NCBI GenBank assembly: GCA_043720395.1
Contig: JAYSSR010000009.1
Location: 1-64,000, forward strand
DNA from: JANOYY01 sp043720395
GTDB taxonomy: Bacteria > Actinomycetota > Acidimicrobiia > Acidimicrobiales > JANYDT01
Direction of reading: 5' to 3'
Length of the DNA stretch: 64,000 nucleotides
Position 1 is the first letter of the stretch; each line of letters opens with the position of its first letter. Shown here one piece after another: positions 1-7,507 of the stretch. Position numbers and translations under genes: made by a program. Under the pieces are notes generated by a model that searched no databases, was not told the origin of the DNA, and was given only the letters and a program-made list of their open reading frames with translations.

Positions 1-1723
1 TGTGAAGGAACTCGGTCGATAGGTCGAGCACGGCCACGCCACCCGAACGAACGATCAGTCGGTGGTCTCCGGTGAACGTGCCGAGATCGGCAAGCAGCAC
101 TCCGTGGCGCTTCGCCATAGCAACCACGTCGTCCATCCGGGCGGGCTCGATGGCGAGCACCATCCGTTCCTGCGCCTCGGAGAGCCAGACCTCCCACGGC
201 GCGAGCCCCGGATACTTGCGCGGCACCAGGTCAAGCTCGACGTCCGCACCGACGCCGTCGGCCATCTCCCCTACCGCCGACGACAGTCCGCCCGCGCCAC
301 AGTCAGTAAGCGCGCGTACGAGTGGGTCGTCGCGGTCGATCAGATCGTCGAGCAGATCGATGAGCAGCTTCTCCACGATTGGATCACCGATCTGCACCGA
401 GGCTCCGGCGACGCTGCCCGTGGTGGCGTCCATCGTCATCGACGAGAACGTGGCACCACGGATCCCATCGCGCCCCGCCGCGCCACCGACGACGATTACC
501 CGGTCGCCGGGCTGGGGCGTTGTGATCTTCGAGGCACCCTTGTGGACGCGCCCCACGCAGCCGCAGAACACGAGCGGGTTCGCCACGTACCCGGGGTCGT
601 AGAGGACCGCGCCAGCAACGTTCGGCACGCCCAGCTTGTTGCCGTAGTCGGCCACACCGGCGATCACGCCATCGCTGATACGGCGAGGCGGAAGCACGCC
701 CGCGGGAAGCGAACTCAATGGGGTGTCGAGCGGGCCGAAGCAGAGGACGTCGGTCACAGCGACCGGGTGCGCGGGTGCGGCCATGACGTCGCGCACAACG
801 CCACCGACGCCGGTGTTCGCACCGCCGAACGGCTCGACCGCGCTCGGGTGGTTGTGCGTCTCGACCTTCACGGCGAGCTGATGCCCAGGCTCGAACTCGA
901 CGATGCCAGCATTGCCGACGAACGCCGACACGACCCAGGGCGCAGCGATCTCGTCGGTGCTTCGGCGGAGCTGAGCGAGGAGCGGCTCGACTTTCTCCCC
1001 CGTCGTGGTGGTGATGGCGGCGCGGAACGTCTTGTGCGCGCAGTGTTCGCTCCACGTCTGCGCGATCGTTTCGAGTTCCACGTCGGTGGTGGACCGTGCG
1101 ACGCCGCGGGCGTACTCGCGGAGCACGAGCAGCTCGGCCTTGTCGAGTGCCATCGACCGCTCGGCGTTGAGGGCGTCGAGTTGATCGTCGGTCATCGACG
1201 CAACGTCGTAGGTTTCGACGGACGGTGCCGTTTCATCGGTGTCGGACGCGAAGGTCGGGGTGACGGGCCCGAAGGCGATCTCCTCGATGACGGCATTCGC
1301 GAGGACACGGTGCACGAGAAGGTCGAGCTGTGCAGCGTCGAGTTCGCCGGTTATCTCGTAGCGACGGCCGGTCGCCGCGGCGTGCAGATCGATGCCGAGG
1401 CGGTGGGCTGCCGCGACGAGTTCCCCGGCCTCCGTGTCGGTGACACCGGCTCGGCGAACGACCTCGACGATGATCGATTCGGTGCTCGTTGGCGTGCATT
1501 CTTCTCGGGTGCACTCGTGCAACAGGGGGTCGGCGAGGAGCCGGTCACTCAGGAGTGCAATGTCGGCGACGCTGAGGTGGCCGTCGAGGAAGACGAGCGG
1601 TGTGCGGTCGATCGAGTCGACGGGTAGGCCGAGCGACCTCGCTGCCGAGGTCGCAGCAGCGTCGAGCGTGTCGTGGGGCCGAAGCGCGAGGACGATCGGG
1701 GCCGTTGCGGGGGCGAGAGGCAC
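1..1723 (-). CDS. purL: Phosphoribosylformylglycinamidine synthase with PurS-like N-terminus (3' end outside window)
   Basis: This enzyme makes FGAM from FGAR, glutamine and ATP in de novo purine synthesis. The visible 574 residues carry the PurL signature TWSEHCAHKTF, the ATP/metal loop VKVETHNHPSAVEPFGGAN and the later TDCGAGGLSSAVGEMADG stretch. About 165 residues precede the WSEHC motif, and the part ending in RRYEITGELDAA and LANAVIEE resembles PurS, which is normally a separate subunit; this looks like a PurSL fusion. The start is GTG at 1723: an in-frame TAG lies four codons upstream. No clear Shine-Dalgarno is visible. The gene runs off the left edge, so whether PurQ is also fused or follows cannot be seen. 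purA and purB lie 42 kb away in the same orientation. Confidence 0.93.
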   Translation of the reverse strand, partial: MPLAPATAPIVLALRPHDTLDAAATSAARSLGLPVDSIDRTPLVFLDGHLSVADIALLSDRLLADPLLHECTREECTPTSTESIIVEVVRRAGVTDTEAGELVAAAHRLGIDLHAAATGRRYEITGELDAAQLDLLVHRVLANAVIEEIAFGPVTPTFASDTDETAPSVETYDVASMTDDQLDALNAERSMALDKAELLVLREYARGVARSTTDVELETIAQTWSEHCAHKTFRAAITTTTGEKVEPLLAQLRRSTDEIAAPWVVSAFVGNAGIVEFEPGHQLAVKVETHNHPSAVEPFGGANTGVGGVVRDVMAAPAHPVAVTDVLCFGPLDTPLSSLPAGVLPPRRISDGVIAGVADYGNKLGVPNVAGAVLYDPGYVANPLVFCGCVGRVHKGASKITTPQPGDRVIVVGGAAGRDGIRGATFSSMTMDATTGSVAGASVQIGDPIVEKLLIDLLDDLIDRDDPLVRALTDCGAGGLSSAVGEMADGVGADVELDLVPRKYPGLAPWEVWLSEAQERMVLAIEPARMDDVVAMAKRHGVLLADLGTFTGDHRLIVRSGGVAVLDLSTEFLH

Positions 1724-1900
1724 GAGACGACGCTAGGGGTCGTGAGCTTGACGTTCCGCACGGGCGATGGACGAACCGTTCAGGCTTTACCCGGTCGATT
1801 TGTTGCGCTGAGAACAACATGGTGACCGCCGGTTCCGAGCCACGCCGACGTCGGTGTGCGAATTCTCGCTCCGGGAGCGACATCGCGCACGAACCACAGG

Positions 1901-2518
1901 TCAGCGGATGGAACGAACCGCGTTGAGGTAGTTGTAGACGGTTACGCGGCTGACGCCCATAGCGTCGGCGACCTCTTCGACCGCACCACGGAACCGGAAG
2001 GCCCCGCGGGTTTCGAGGATGCGAGCGGCACGTTGCTTTTGCGCACGGCTCAAGGTGTGCAGTTCGCCGCCGAGTTCCGCCTCGACCTCGTTGATCAGCA
2101 GATCGAGTCCACCGTGCAAATCACTCGGTGCCTGCTGCACACGGATGCCGCCGAGCAGCTCGCCCTGCCAGTGCACCGGCGTGTCGGAAGGACGCATGCG
2201 GTCAACCGCCACAAATTCCGAGCCGGTCGCGTCGAGCAGGGGGGCAAGCGCGTCCACGAAGACCCGGTCGCGCTCGGTCGGCTCGCGCACCTTCGACACA
2301 CCGATCGCCACGTTCGACGCCCCGTTGGCAAGTGACGCAGTGACCAGCGGTTCGAGCGCCTTCAGGAGGATGTGGTGCTCGCCCTCGATGGTGCTGGCAA
2401 ACGGACCCACGTCGGGCTCGATCCCGCGCGCACGGAGCTGGTCGAGGGCACTCTTGACGTGAGGCCCTGGCGTGCCCTCCACGAAGGGCTCGATCGTGAA
2501 CTCGATCCGAATACGCAC
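1901..2518 (-). CDS. Putative ligand-responsive regulator: thiamine-binding (YkoF/DUF77-like) domain plus HTH
   Basis: The N-terminal ~80 residues (IRIEFTIEPFVEG, GPHVKSALDQL, DVGPFASTIEG) look like the thiamine-binding YkoF/MTH1187 fold. A middle segment of about 85 residues is not recognised. The C-terminus ends in a helix-turn-helix (VEEVADAMGVSRVTVYNYL, about residues 179-197) of the type seen in YheO/DauR-like regulators. The fusion suggests a transcription factor sensing thiamine or a pyrimidine precursor; that role is inferred. Start chosen at GTG 2518 because family members begin at this strand; GTG 2539 is an alternative. It lies 177 nt upstream of purL on the same strand. No thiamine gene is in the window, so its targets are unknown. 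Confidence 0.72.
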   Translation of the reverse strand: MRIRIEFTIEPFVEGTPGPHVKSALDQLRARGIEPDVGPFASTIEGEHHILLKALEPLVTASLANGASNVAIGVSKVREPTERDRVFVDALAPLLDATGSEFVAVDRMRPSDTPVHWQGELLGGIRVQQAPSDLHGGLDLLINEVEAELGGELHTLSRAQKQRAARILETRGAFRFRGAVEEVADAMGVSRVTVYNYLNAVRSIR

Positions 2519-2773
2519 CGGACAGAGGGTAATCCGCACGTCGACATCGCCAGTACCGACGACGCCGACTCCGCACATCCCACGGGAGCGAAGAAGACCA
2601 TGGCACCGGCGATCGGGATAGTGGCTCATCACTTCACCGGCACCGAGCGGAAGAGCACACACGTCGACGAGTTAGACCCCGTCGACCACGGCGATCGCGC
2701 GGACCCTGCGGAGGAAATGAACACCGTCGATGGGGTTGGGGCCCCGTCGATCATCAGACATCGACACGCGACG

Positions 2774-2803
2774 TTGGGGAACTGCGTGACCGCAGTTCCC
2801 CAG
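2774..2803 (-). terminator. Hairpin downstream of tRNA-Tyr
   Basis: A perfect 11-bp stem (GGGGAACTGCG / CGCAGTTCCCC) with a 4-nt loop, extendable by a T-A and a G-T pair, sits 6 nt past the tRNA-Tyr 3' end on the minus strand. There is no T-run after it, so it could be a terminator, a processing signal, or both. Confidence 0.55.
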
Positions 2804-2809
2804 AGAGTG

Positions 2810-2890
2810 TGGGCCGGGAAGGATTTGAACCTTCGAAGCTCTCGCAGCAGAGTTACAGTCTGCCCCCGTTGGCCGCTTGGGTACCGACCC
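2810..2890 (-). tRNA. tRNA-Tyr (GTA)
   Basis: Folded by eye: acceptor GGGTCGG pairs with CCGGCCC (one G-U), anticodon stem GCAGA/TCTGC holds loop CTGTAAC with anticodon GTA, a long class II variable arm follows, and the T-arm is GAAGG TTCAAAT CCTTC. The discriminator is A73; CCA is not encoded. The 81-nt length fits bacterial tRNA-Tyr. Confidence 0.95.
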
Positions 2891-2923
2891 CTATGTTGCG
2901 GGTTGCCACGTTAGCCTGTCGTC

Positions 2924-3409
2924 ATGCCCAGTTTCGACGTTGTTTCCGAGATCGACGAGCAGGAAGTGAAGAACGCCGTCGACCAAGCCCAGCGCGAGGT
3001 CGGAACCCGGTTCGACTTCAAGGACACCAATTCCTCCATGGAGCTGGCCGGTCTCGTCCTCACGTGCGCCTCCGTCACCGAGGACCGCCTCAAGGCACTC
3101 GTGCAGGTGCTGGAAGAGAAGTTCGTGAAGCGTGGCGTCTCCCTGAAGACGCTCGACTACGGCAAGGTCGAGGAGGCCACCCGCGGCACGGCCCGGCAGG
3201 TGATCACGCTCAAGGCGGGACTCTCTTCCGACAAGGCGAAGGAGGTCAATCGGGCGCTGAAGGAGTCGGGCGTCAAGGTACAGAGCCAAACGCAGGGCGA
3301 GGCGGTCCGCGTCACCGGCAAGAAGCGTGACGACCTGCAGGCCGCGATCGCGTTCCTCAAGGAGAAGGACTTCGACATTCCACTCCAGTACAAGAACTTC
3401 CGCGACTGA
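2924..3409 (+). CDS. YajQ family nucleotide-binding protein
   Basis: The 161-residue protein matches YajQ from end to end: MPSFDVVSEIDEQEVKNA at the N-terminus, the FDFKDT motif near residue 30, and KKRDDLQAAIAFLKEKD near the C-terminus. Family members bind nucleotides, and some bind c-di-GMP as effectors; the role in actinobacteria is not settled. It is cytosolic with no signal peptide. The gene starts 33 nt past the 5' end of the divergent tRNA-Tyr, so their promoters share that short gap. Length is typical of the family. Confidence 0.93.
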   Translation: MPSFDVVSEIDEQEVKNAVDQAQREVGTRFDFKDTNSSMELAGLVLTCASVTEDRLKALVQVLEEKFVKRGVSLKTLDYGKVEEATRGTARQVITLKAGLSSDKAKEVNRALKESGVKVQSQTQGEAVRVTGKKRDDLQAAIAFLKEKDFDIPLQYKNFRD

Positions 3410-3461
3410 CGCTCGGCCTCCGCAGCAGTTCCCGCTTGTTGCCGGTGGTCCGCGACGGTCG

Positions 3462-3752
3462 TCAGCGGTCGAACCGCTGACGGGCTCCCTGTCGAGTCAA
3501 ACCGAGCTGTGGTCCGATGACGCCCCATGAAAGTCCGTTGCGCCGAGCCTTCGCTACTGCTGCTTCGACTCGTGCGTCCGCGGCGCGACGCGTGGCCGCC
3601 GCACTACGCAACTCAGCCAGGACATCGGCACCGACAACGACGTACTCGGAGTCTGGTGTTGCATCGAAGTCGGCCAGAAGCGCATCGACATCGGACTCAG
3701 TCAAGTCGGCGGGGTGTTTGGTGGTCACAGAGGTTGGGATCGTTTTGGGCAT
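3462..3752 (-). CDS. Antitoxin-like HTH protein of a toxin-antitoxin pair
   Basis: The 96-residue protein begins MPKTIPTSVTTKHPADLTES, a start shared by small antitoxins that follow a BrnT-like toxin. It ends in a probable HTH (NGLSWGVIGPQLGLTRQGAR, about residues 73-92). The middle segment (VVVGADVLAELRSAAATRRAADARVEAAV) is helical. The ATG lies 2 nt past the original stop of the upstream toxin gene, so the two were translationally coupled. Because the toxin is frameshifted, its reading frame now runs straight into this gene and could give a 180-residue fusion from a TTG at 4004. The antitoxin itself looks intact. The palindrome at 3999-4016 is the likely operator. Confidence 0.7.
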   Translation of the reverse strand: MPKTIPTSVTTKHPADLTESDVDALLADFDATPDSEYVVVGADVLAELRSAAATRRAADARVEAAVAKARRNGLSWGVIGPQLGLTRQGARQRFDR

Positions 3753-3754
3753 CG

Positions 3755-3997
3755 CTATTCCTTTCGTGCATCTAGCAGGCGAAGATATTTCGGTCGTGCA
3801 ACCATGGCGTGGATCACGTACTCCAGTCGTCTCGGAGACGGTTCCGATCTCGAGGAGTTCCCCGGTCCGGCTTCCCCCTACGAGCATCACGAACCCCGGT
3901 TGGGTTGAGCTGTTGATCGCTGCGACGGCGTTTTCATAGGCATGTCGAATGTCATCATCTGGTATTCCGTGTTGCGGGCGCTCGCAAGGATCTCCAC
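3755..3997 (-). pseudogene. Frameshifted BrnT-like toxin
   Basis: Three reading frames are needed to rebuild one small toxin. From GTG 3997 the frame gives VEILASAR; a shift near 3970 leads to HGIPDDDIRHAYENAVAAI, LVGGSRTGELLEIGTVSETT; a second shift near 3820 leads to YVIHAMVARPKYLRLLDARK and a TAG at 3755-3757. The pieces follow in order the pattern of a small toxin family (ARxHGIxDxDIRHAxxNA, GxLLEI, VIHAM-RPKYL). Either the toxin has been inactivated by two small indels or the assembly has two errors here. The neighbouring antitoxin is uninterrupted. Confidence 0.72.
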
Positions 3998-3998
3998 G

Positions 3999-4016
3999 TG
4001 ACAACCTTAGTTGTCA
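3999..4016. promoter_or_regulatory. Palindromic operator at the toxin-antitoxin promoter
   Basis: TGACAACCTTAGTTGTCA is a perfect 7-bp inverted repeat with a 4-bp centre. It ends 1 nt before the inferred GTG start of the toxin, the position expected for an autoregulatory antitoxin-binding site. Binding is inferred from position and symmetry only. Confidence 0.55.
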
Positions 4017-4035
4017 TGCAGGGCGGCCTCAACTC

Positions 4036-4114
4036 GGTCGCGGTACAACAGGACCTATTGCGGTGCAGAATGTGCGCCCGCATGCACCGCAATTGGACCG
4101 GACGTACCGCGACC
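4036..4114. repeat. Nested inverted repeat (two-tier stem) between the TSUP gene and the TA locus
   Basis: The outer arms GGTCGCGGTAC (4036-4046) and GTACCGCGACC (4104-4114) are perfect 11-bp complements. Inside them, TTGCGGTGCA (4058-4067) and TGCACCGCAA (4083-4092) form a perfect 10-bp stem with a 15-nt loop that itself contains TGCG/CGCA. The two tiers are separated by unpaired segments of about 11 nt. It lies 38 nt after the TSUP exporter stop, so it may terminate that operon, but the size and nesting are more than a simple terminator and there is no T-run. Confidence 0.6.
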
Positions 4115-4152
4115 ACGCACCGGTGATACCCGCCAGGTCACAGCGCCAAGCT

Positions 4153-4950
4153 TCACCCTCGAAGCGTGTCCCAGCCGAGCTTGCAGAACAGCGCCGTCAC
4201 GACCACTACGAAGAACACCCGCACAAATGCTGCGCCGCGTCGAAGTGCGAGTCGCGCACCGATGAAGCCGCCGACGAGATTCGACACTGCCATCGGTACG
4301 GCGAGCGACCACGTGATCGCACCGTGCGGCAGGAACCACCCGAGCGCGGCGAGGTTCGTGCCGACGTTGAGCACCTTGGCGGTGGCCGTCGCTGTGAGGA
4401 AGTCGAAGCCGACCAGCACCACCAACGCGATCGTGAAGAACGTCCCCGTACCCGGACCGACCATTCCGTCATAGAGACCGACAACGGCGGCGACGCCCAG
4501 CAACCGCGGTCGGCGAACCGCTGGCGGTAACGCAACGACACTGCGGGTGCCGAGATCCGGGTGCCGCAGCGTCAGAAGCAGCACACCGGCGAGCACCACC
4601 ATGATGATCGGACGGAAGGCGTCCTTCGGCACTGCGCTGCTGAGCCGAGCGCCCACGAAGCTCGCCGACATCGCTGCCACGACTGCCGCAACGAGTAGTT
4701 CACCGACCACCCCGAGACGTCGCCGATACGAGACCGCGGCGATCGACGTTCCCGCAGCCGCCGCAAACTTGTTGGTCCCGAGGATCACGTCGGTCGCTGT
4801 CGACTTCGGGAGGACCAGTGTGATCGCGGGGAGCTGGATCAGCCCGCCGCCGCCGACCACCGCGTCGACGAACCCGGCCGCGAACGCCGCCATGACGCCC
4901 AACCCAACCGACGACAGGTTCAGTGGTACCCCGAATGGATGTACACACAC
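4153..4950 (-). CDS. TSUP/TauE-SafE family membrane exporter
   Basis: The 265-residue integral membrane protein has about eight hydrophobic segments and the family's first-half motif AGFVDAVVGGGGLIQLPAI near residues 25-43, echoed in the second half by GLYDGMVGPGTGTFFTIAL. Members move sulfite, sulfonates or other organosulfur anions out of the cell; the substrate here is unknown. It is the last gene of a four-gene minus-strand operon (flippase, unknown, HAD, TSUP). The ATG at 4950 overlaps the HAD gene by 31 nt; no better start is obvious before the first membrane helix. Confidence 0.88.
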   Translation of the reverse strand: MCVHPFGVPLNLSSVGLGVMAAFAAGFVDAVVGGGGLIQLPAITLVLPKSTATDVILGTNKFAAAAGTSIAAVSYRRRLGVVGELLVAAVVAAMSASFVGARLSSAVPKDAFRPIIMVVLAGVLLLTLRHPDLGTRSVVALPPAVRRPRLLGVAAVVGLYDGMVGPGTGTFFTIALVVLVGFDFLTATATAKVLNVGTNLAALGWFLPHGAITWSLAVPMAVSNLVGGFIGARLALRRGAAFVRVFFVVVVTALFCKLGWDTLRG

Positions 4951-5447
4951 GGAACGCCGACCTGCTCGAACATATGGACGTTGCGCATGTCGTCCTCGAA
5001 GGCCAACTCGGGCTCGAAGCCGTAGCTGCGCAGCTCGGTCGTGGAGAAGTGCTTGAAGTCGCGAGCCATCGAGTAATCGCCGTGTTCGCGCATGAGCAGA
5101 AGGTCCCAGCGCACGTCGTGCTCATCGAGCCACTCCAGCGTTTCCGGTGCCACCCAACTCGGGCGCGCGGTCATCAAGATGATCGTGAGCTTCGGGTCAA
5201 GCAGGCGCGCCATCGTCGCCGTCGGCTCGATCAGCGGGTCCTTGCCGCACAGCTCGAAGAACATGTCCCAGTTGCGACGCTGCCCGGTCACGAGGTACTG
5301 ACGGTGACGCGCATCGGCGAGCACACCGTCGATGTCGAAGATCACGGCCCGGCCCCCCACGATCGGAGCTGCCCGCCACCACCAGTTCATCGGTCGATAC
5401 GTGAGTCCCTTCGGGCGAGCCCCGGTCTGGACGGGCTCCTCAGCCAC
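4920..5447 (-). CDS. HAD-superfamily phosphatase-like protein
   Basis: The 175-residue protein shows HAD motif I DIDGVLADARHRQ, motif II MTARPS, and motif III/IV AFEDDMRNVHMF, in the order of polynucleotide 3'-phosphatase-like and acid phosphatase-like HAD proteins. It probably hydrolyses a phosphomonoester; substrate unknown. The GTG at 5447 overlaps the previous gene's stop by 8 nt and gives the protein a start at VAEEPVQTG; MNWWWRAAP is a possible later start. The downstream TSUP gene overlaps its end, so the two are translationally linked. Confidence 0.8.
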   Translation of the reverse strand: MAEEPVQTGARPKGLTYRPMNWWWRAAPIVGGRAVIFDIDGVLADARHRQYLVTGQRRNWDMFFELCGKDPLIEPTATMARLLDPKLTIILMTARPSWVAPETLEWLDEHDVRWDLLLMREHGDYSMARDFKHFSTTELRSYGFEPELAFEDDMRNVHMFEQVGVPCVYIHSGYH

Positions 5448-6003
5448 GCATCCGCTCCTCGACCACGTAGCCGAGCACCATCCCGTTCGGGTCGTCGAAC
5501 GAGTCGATCCGGTCCCAGATCGCCTCATGATCCTCGACGTCGACCCGGATGCCCAGCGTCTCCAGCGCGTGGCGCACCTCGACGAAATCCTCCGCGTCCT
5601 CCGGGTCGGTGCAGTCGAGGAGGTACTCGCTCAGCGTCCGGGCACCCAGCTCGAACTGTCCCTCGGGGTCACAGACGACCACCGGCGAGTCGCTAATTCG
5701 ACGCTGCTCCTCCCCGACCCAGTAGCCGACCATCGAGCCATCGAGAATCTCCGCGACCCAGCAAATCTGCTTGGCCATGCGATCGAATCCAGCAGCCACC
5801 GGTGCCTCGACGCCGTCGGCCACGCCGAAACCTTGGAACAAATCGTCGTCGATCGCGTCGAACAGCGTCAGCTCGAAGGCGTCGAGAAGTTCCGTGTCAT
5901 CCGCCATCTGGGCGCGCCATAACGCCGCCAAATCGTCGGGTACCGGTTCGCCCCGAAGGCAGTGGCGTGACACATCGGCCAACGCGGCCCCGAGCTCGTC
6001 CAT
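5440..6003 (-). CDS. Uncharacterised acidic protein (possible SMI1/KNR4-like)
   Basis: A 187-residue soluble, strongly acidic protein beginning MDELGAALADVSRH. The core VAEILDGSMVGYWVGEE followed by PVVVCDPEGQFELGARTL has the look of a SUKH (SMI1/KNR4) domain, where a glycine-aromatic turn precedes a strand; this is a weak, by-eye resemblance. It starts 4 nt after the flippase stop and its end overlaps the HAD start, so it is mid-operon. SUKH proteins are often immunity proteins, but no toxin gene is adjacent, and a housekeeping role is equally possible. Confidence 0.6.
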   Translation of the reverse strand: MDELGAALADVSRHCLRGEPVPDDLAALWRAQMADDTELLDAFELTLFDAIDDDLFQGFGVADGVEAPVAAGFDRMAKQICWVAEILDGSMVGYWVGEEQRRISDSPVVVCDPEGQFELGARTLSEYLLDCTDPEDAEDFVEVRHALETLGIRVDVEDHEAIWDRIDSFDDPNGMVLGYVVEERMRG

Positions 6004-6007
6004 GACG

Positions 6008-7072
6008 TCAATTGTCGCCCATGAGCGACACCGTCTCCGACCGACCACCATGACGCCGCCATGTAAGGAACGCAACACCACCGAGCAGGATCGGGGGCAC
6101 ATAGGTCAGGAGGCGGTACAGAAGGACGGCGGCGACGACCGGGCCGTGGTCGCCACCGAAGCCGACCAGTGCTCCGGACAGTCCGACTTCCACGATTCCG
6201 AGTCCTCCTGGTGTGACCGGAAACGCCGTCGAAAGCAGCCGAGTCGACGCCCACGCCGCGAACGCTTCCGTGAACGTGATCTGGTTTCCATTCACGCCGA
6301 CCGCCCGCAGCGAGAGCGCAAGCACGACGAACACCGTCATCACCCCGACGAGTGTGGAGAATGTGATCGCGAGCCAGCGTCGGCGGATGAGTTCGATGCT
6401 GTCGTGACGGAACCGGGTCAGGGTGGCCGCTCCGTTGGTTGGCACGTCACGTTTGCGGAATCGTGCGATCGGACCTCTCACCCGGTCCAGCAGCCGTCCG
6501 ACCCGTTGCGCGCCGACCTCGCTGCGCAACACCTGCCAGAACGCAAAGAGTACGACCAGGAGTACGAGGCTGCCGATCTGCGCAGCCGTCTGAAGCGCCG
6601 CGTTCTTGCCGCCCCTGGCGGTCAGCACGACGAGTCCGACGAGTGGCATTGCGAGGTTGATGACGTTGTTCCAGATGCCAGTCAGCACCATCGCCCGTGA
6701 CACGGAGTGCGTCTCGAAGCCCCACGCCTTGAGCATGCCGTACTGCATCGGCATGCTCACCGCCCCGCCGAGGGGTGCGACGTTGGAGACGGCTGTCCCG
6801 GCCATTGTCACTTCTAACGACCGGCGGTAACTGAGTCCGGGCAGCGCAGCCATCCAATTCGGCGCATACGTCGCCACGTTGAGTGTGGCAGCAACCGCGA
6901 GGAAGGCGAGCCACCCCAGCGTGAGTTCGCTGAAGGCGTGCACAACGTCGCCATAATTCGCAATCTTCGGGAGGATCAACGTGAAGACCACGACGATCAC
7001 CACAAACGCAACTGCGGTGGAGATCAGCGAGCGGACCCGCTTGCCAGTAGTTGGAATGGAACCGATCACCAC
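6008..7072 (-). CDS. Lysylphosphatidylglycerol synthase TM-region/UPF0104 flippase-like membrane protein
   Basis: The 354-residue protein has about eight membrane helices and the family's motifs: a short basic N-terminus, NVAPLGGAVSMPMQYGML near the middle, and VTPGGLGIVEVGLSGALV near the C-terminus. It resembles the membrane half of MprF and the AglD/UPF0104 group, proteins that move or modify polar lipids. It lacks the catalytic half of MprF, so transport is more likely than aminoacylation. GTG 7072 was chosen because GCAGGAA lies about 10 nt upstream; TTG 7114 would add 14 residues. It leads the operon with the three genes downstream. Confidence 0.82.
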   Translation of the reverse strand: MVIGSIPTTGKRVRSLISTAVAFVVIVVVFTLILPKIANYGDVVHAFSELTLGWLAFLAVAATLNVATYAPNWMAALPGLSYRRSLEVTMAGTAVSNVAPLGGAVSMPMQYGMLKAWGFETHSVSRAMVLTGIWNNVINLAMPLVGLVVLTARGGKNAALQTAAQIGSLVLLVVLFAFWQVLRSEVGAQRVGRLLDRVRGPIARFRKRDVPTNGAATLTRFRHDSIELIRRRWLAITFSTLVGVMTVFVVLALSLRAVGVNGNQITFTEAFAAWASTRLLSTAFPVTPGGLGIVEVGLSGALVGFGGDHGPVVAAVLLYRLLTYVPPILLGGVAFLTWRRHGGRSETVSLMGDN

Positions 7073-7120
7073 AGCGTAGGAGTTCCTGCTCCCGAGATCC
7101 CGCCACGCGTACAACCCGAG

Positions 7121-7189
7121 CGTGATCTACTCAACCCCCTTCGAACGAGGCGTTTCGAGCCGATTTCGGCGTGGGTTGTGTAGATCACG
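7121..7189. repeat. 17-bp inverted repeat with 35-bp spacer
   Basis: CGTGATCTACTCAACCC (7121-7137) and GGGTTGTGTAGATCACG (7173-7189) are inverted copies with one mismatch. The spacer holds a small hairpin, GCCGATTTCGGC. It sits between the flippase start and vapB, which are divergent, so it may be an operator controlling either; no terminator is needed there. Confidence 0.6.
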
Positions 7190-7249
7190 ACCATTCGCGC
7201 GATCCCTGAAGAGTGATTGAACTTGCGATTGTCATACGAACGTAGAACA

Positions 7250-7507
7250 ATGTCATGCATGGGTACAAAGACTGTCACACGATCGATTCGGTTCGAGGCT
7301 GAGTTCGATGACCGGCTCGAGGTCTTGGCGGCCGAGTGCGGCATGACCGTGTCGGCATTCATCCGGGCCACGGTCGCCGAGGTTTCAGAACGAAAAGAAC
7401 GACGTCGGCGGCTCGAAGCGGCACTCACCCTCGCCGCCCAGCTTCCGGATACGGATACTGACGACCGTAACCAAATGTGGGGCCTCGGCACCCATGTACC
7501 TCGTTGA
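7250..7507 (+). CDS. VapB-type ribbon-helix-helix antitoxin
   Basis: The 85-residue protein has an N-terminal ribbon-helix-helix: strand TVTRSIRFEAEFDDRLEVLA then helix GMTVSAFIRATVAEVSERK, followed by a charged tail that would wrap the toxin. It overlaps vapC by 14 nt, the usual coupling. ATG 7250 and ATG 7259 are both possible starts. A short inverted repeat, ATTGT at 7228-7232 and ACAAT at 7247-7251, overlaps the start codon and may be the autoregulatory site. It is an intact pair, unlike the broken one near 3.5 kb. Confidence 0.85.
   Translation: MSCMGTKTVTRSIRFEAEFDDRLEVLAAECGMTVSAFIRATVAEVSERKERRRRLEAALTLAAQLPDTDTDDRNQMWGLGTHVPR

Noticed and set aside
62..1627. Long plus-strand ORF of 521 codons opposite purL
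   Set aside because: Arg/His-rich antisense shadow; the minus strand has PurL motifs.
3462..4004. A natural 180-residue toxin-antitoxin fusion protein
   Set aside because: The two parts are separate genes in relatives; a residual TAG in the original toxin frame at 3755-3757 shows the fusion arises by frameshift.
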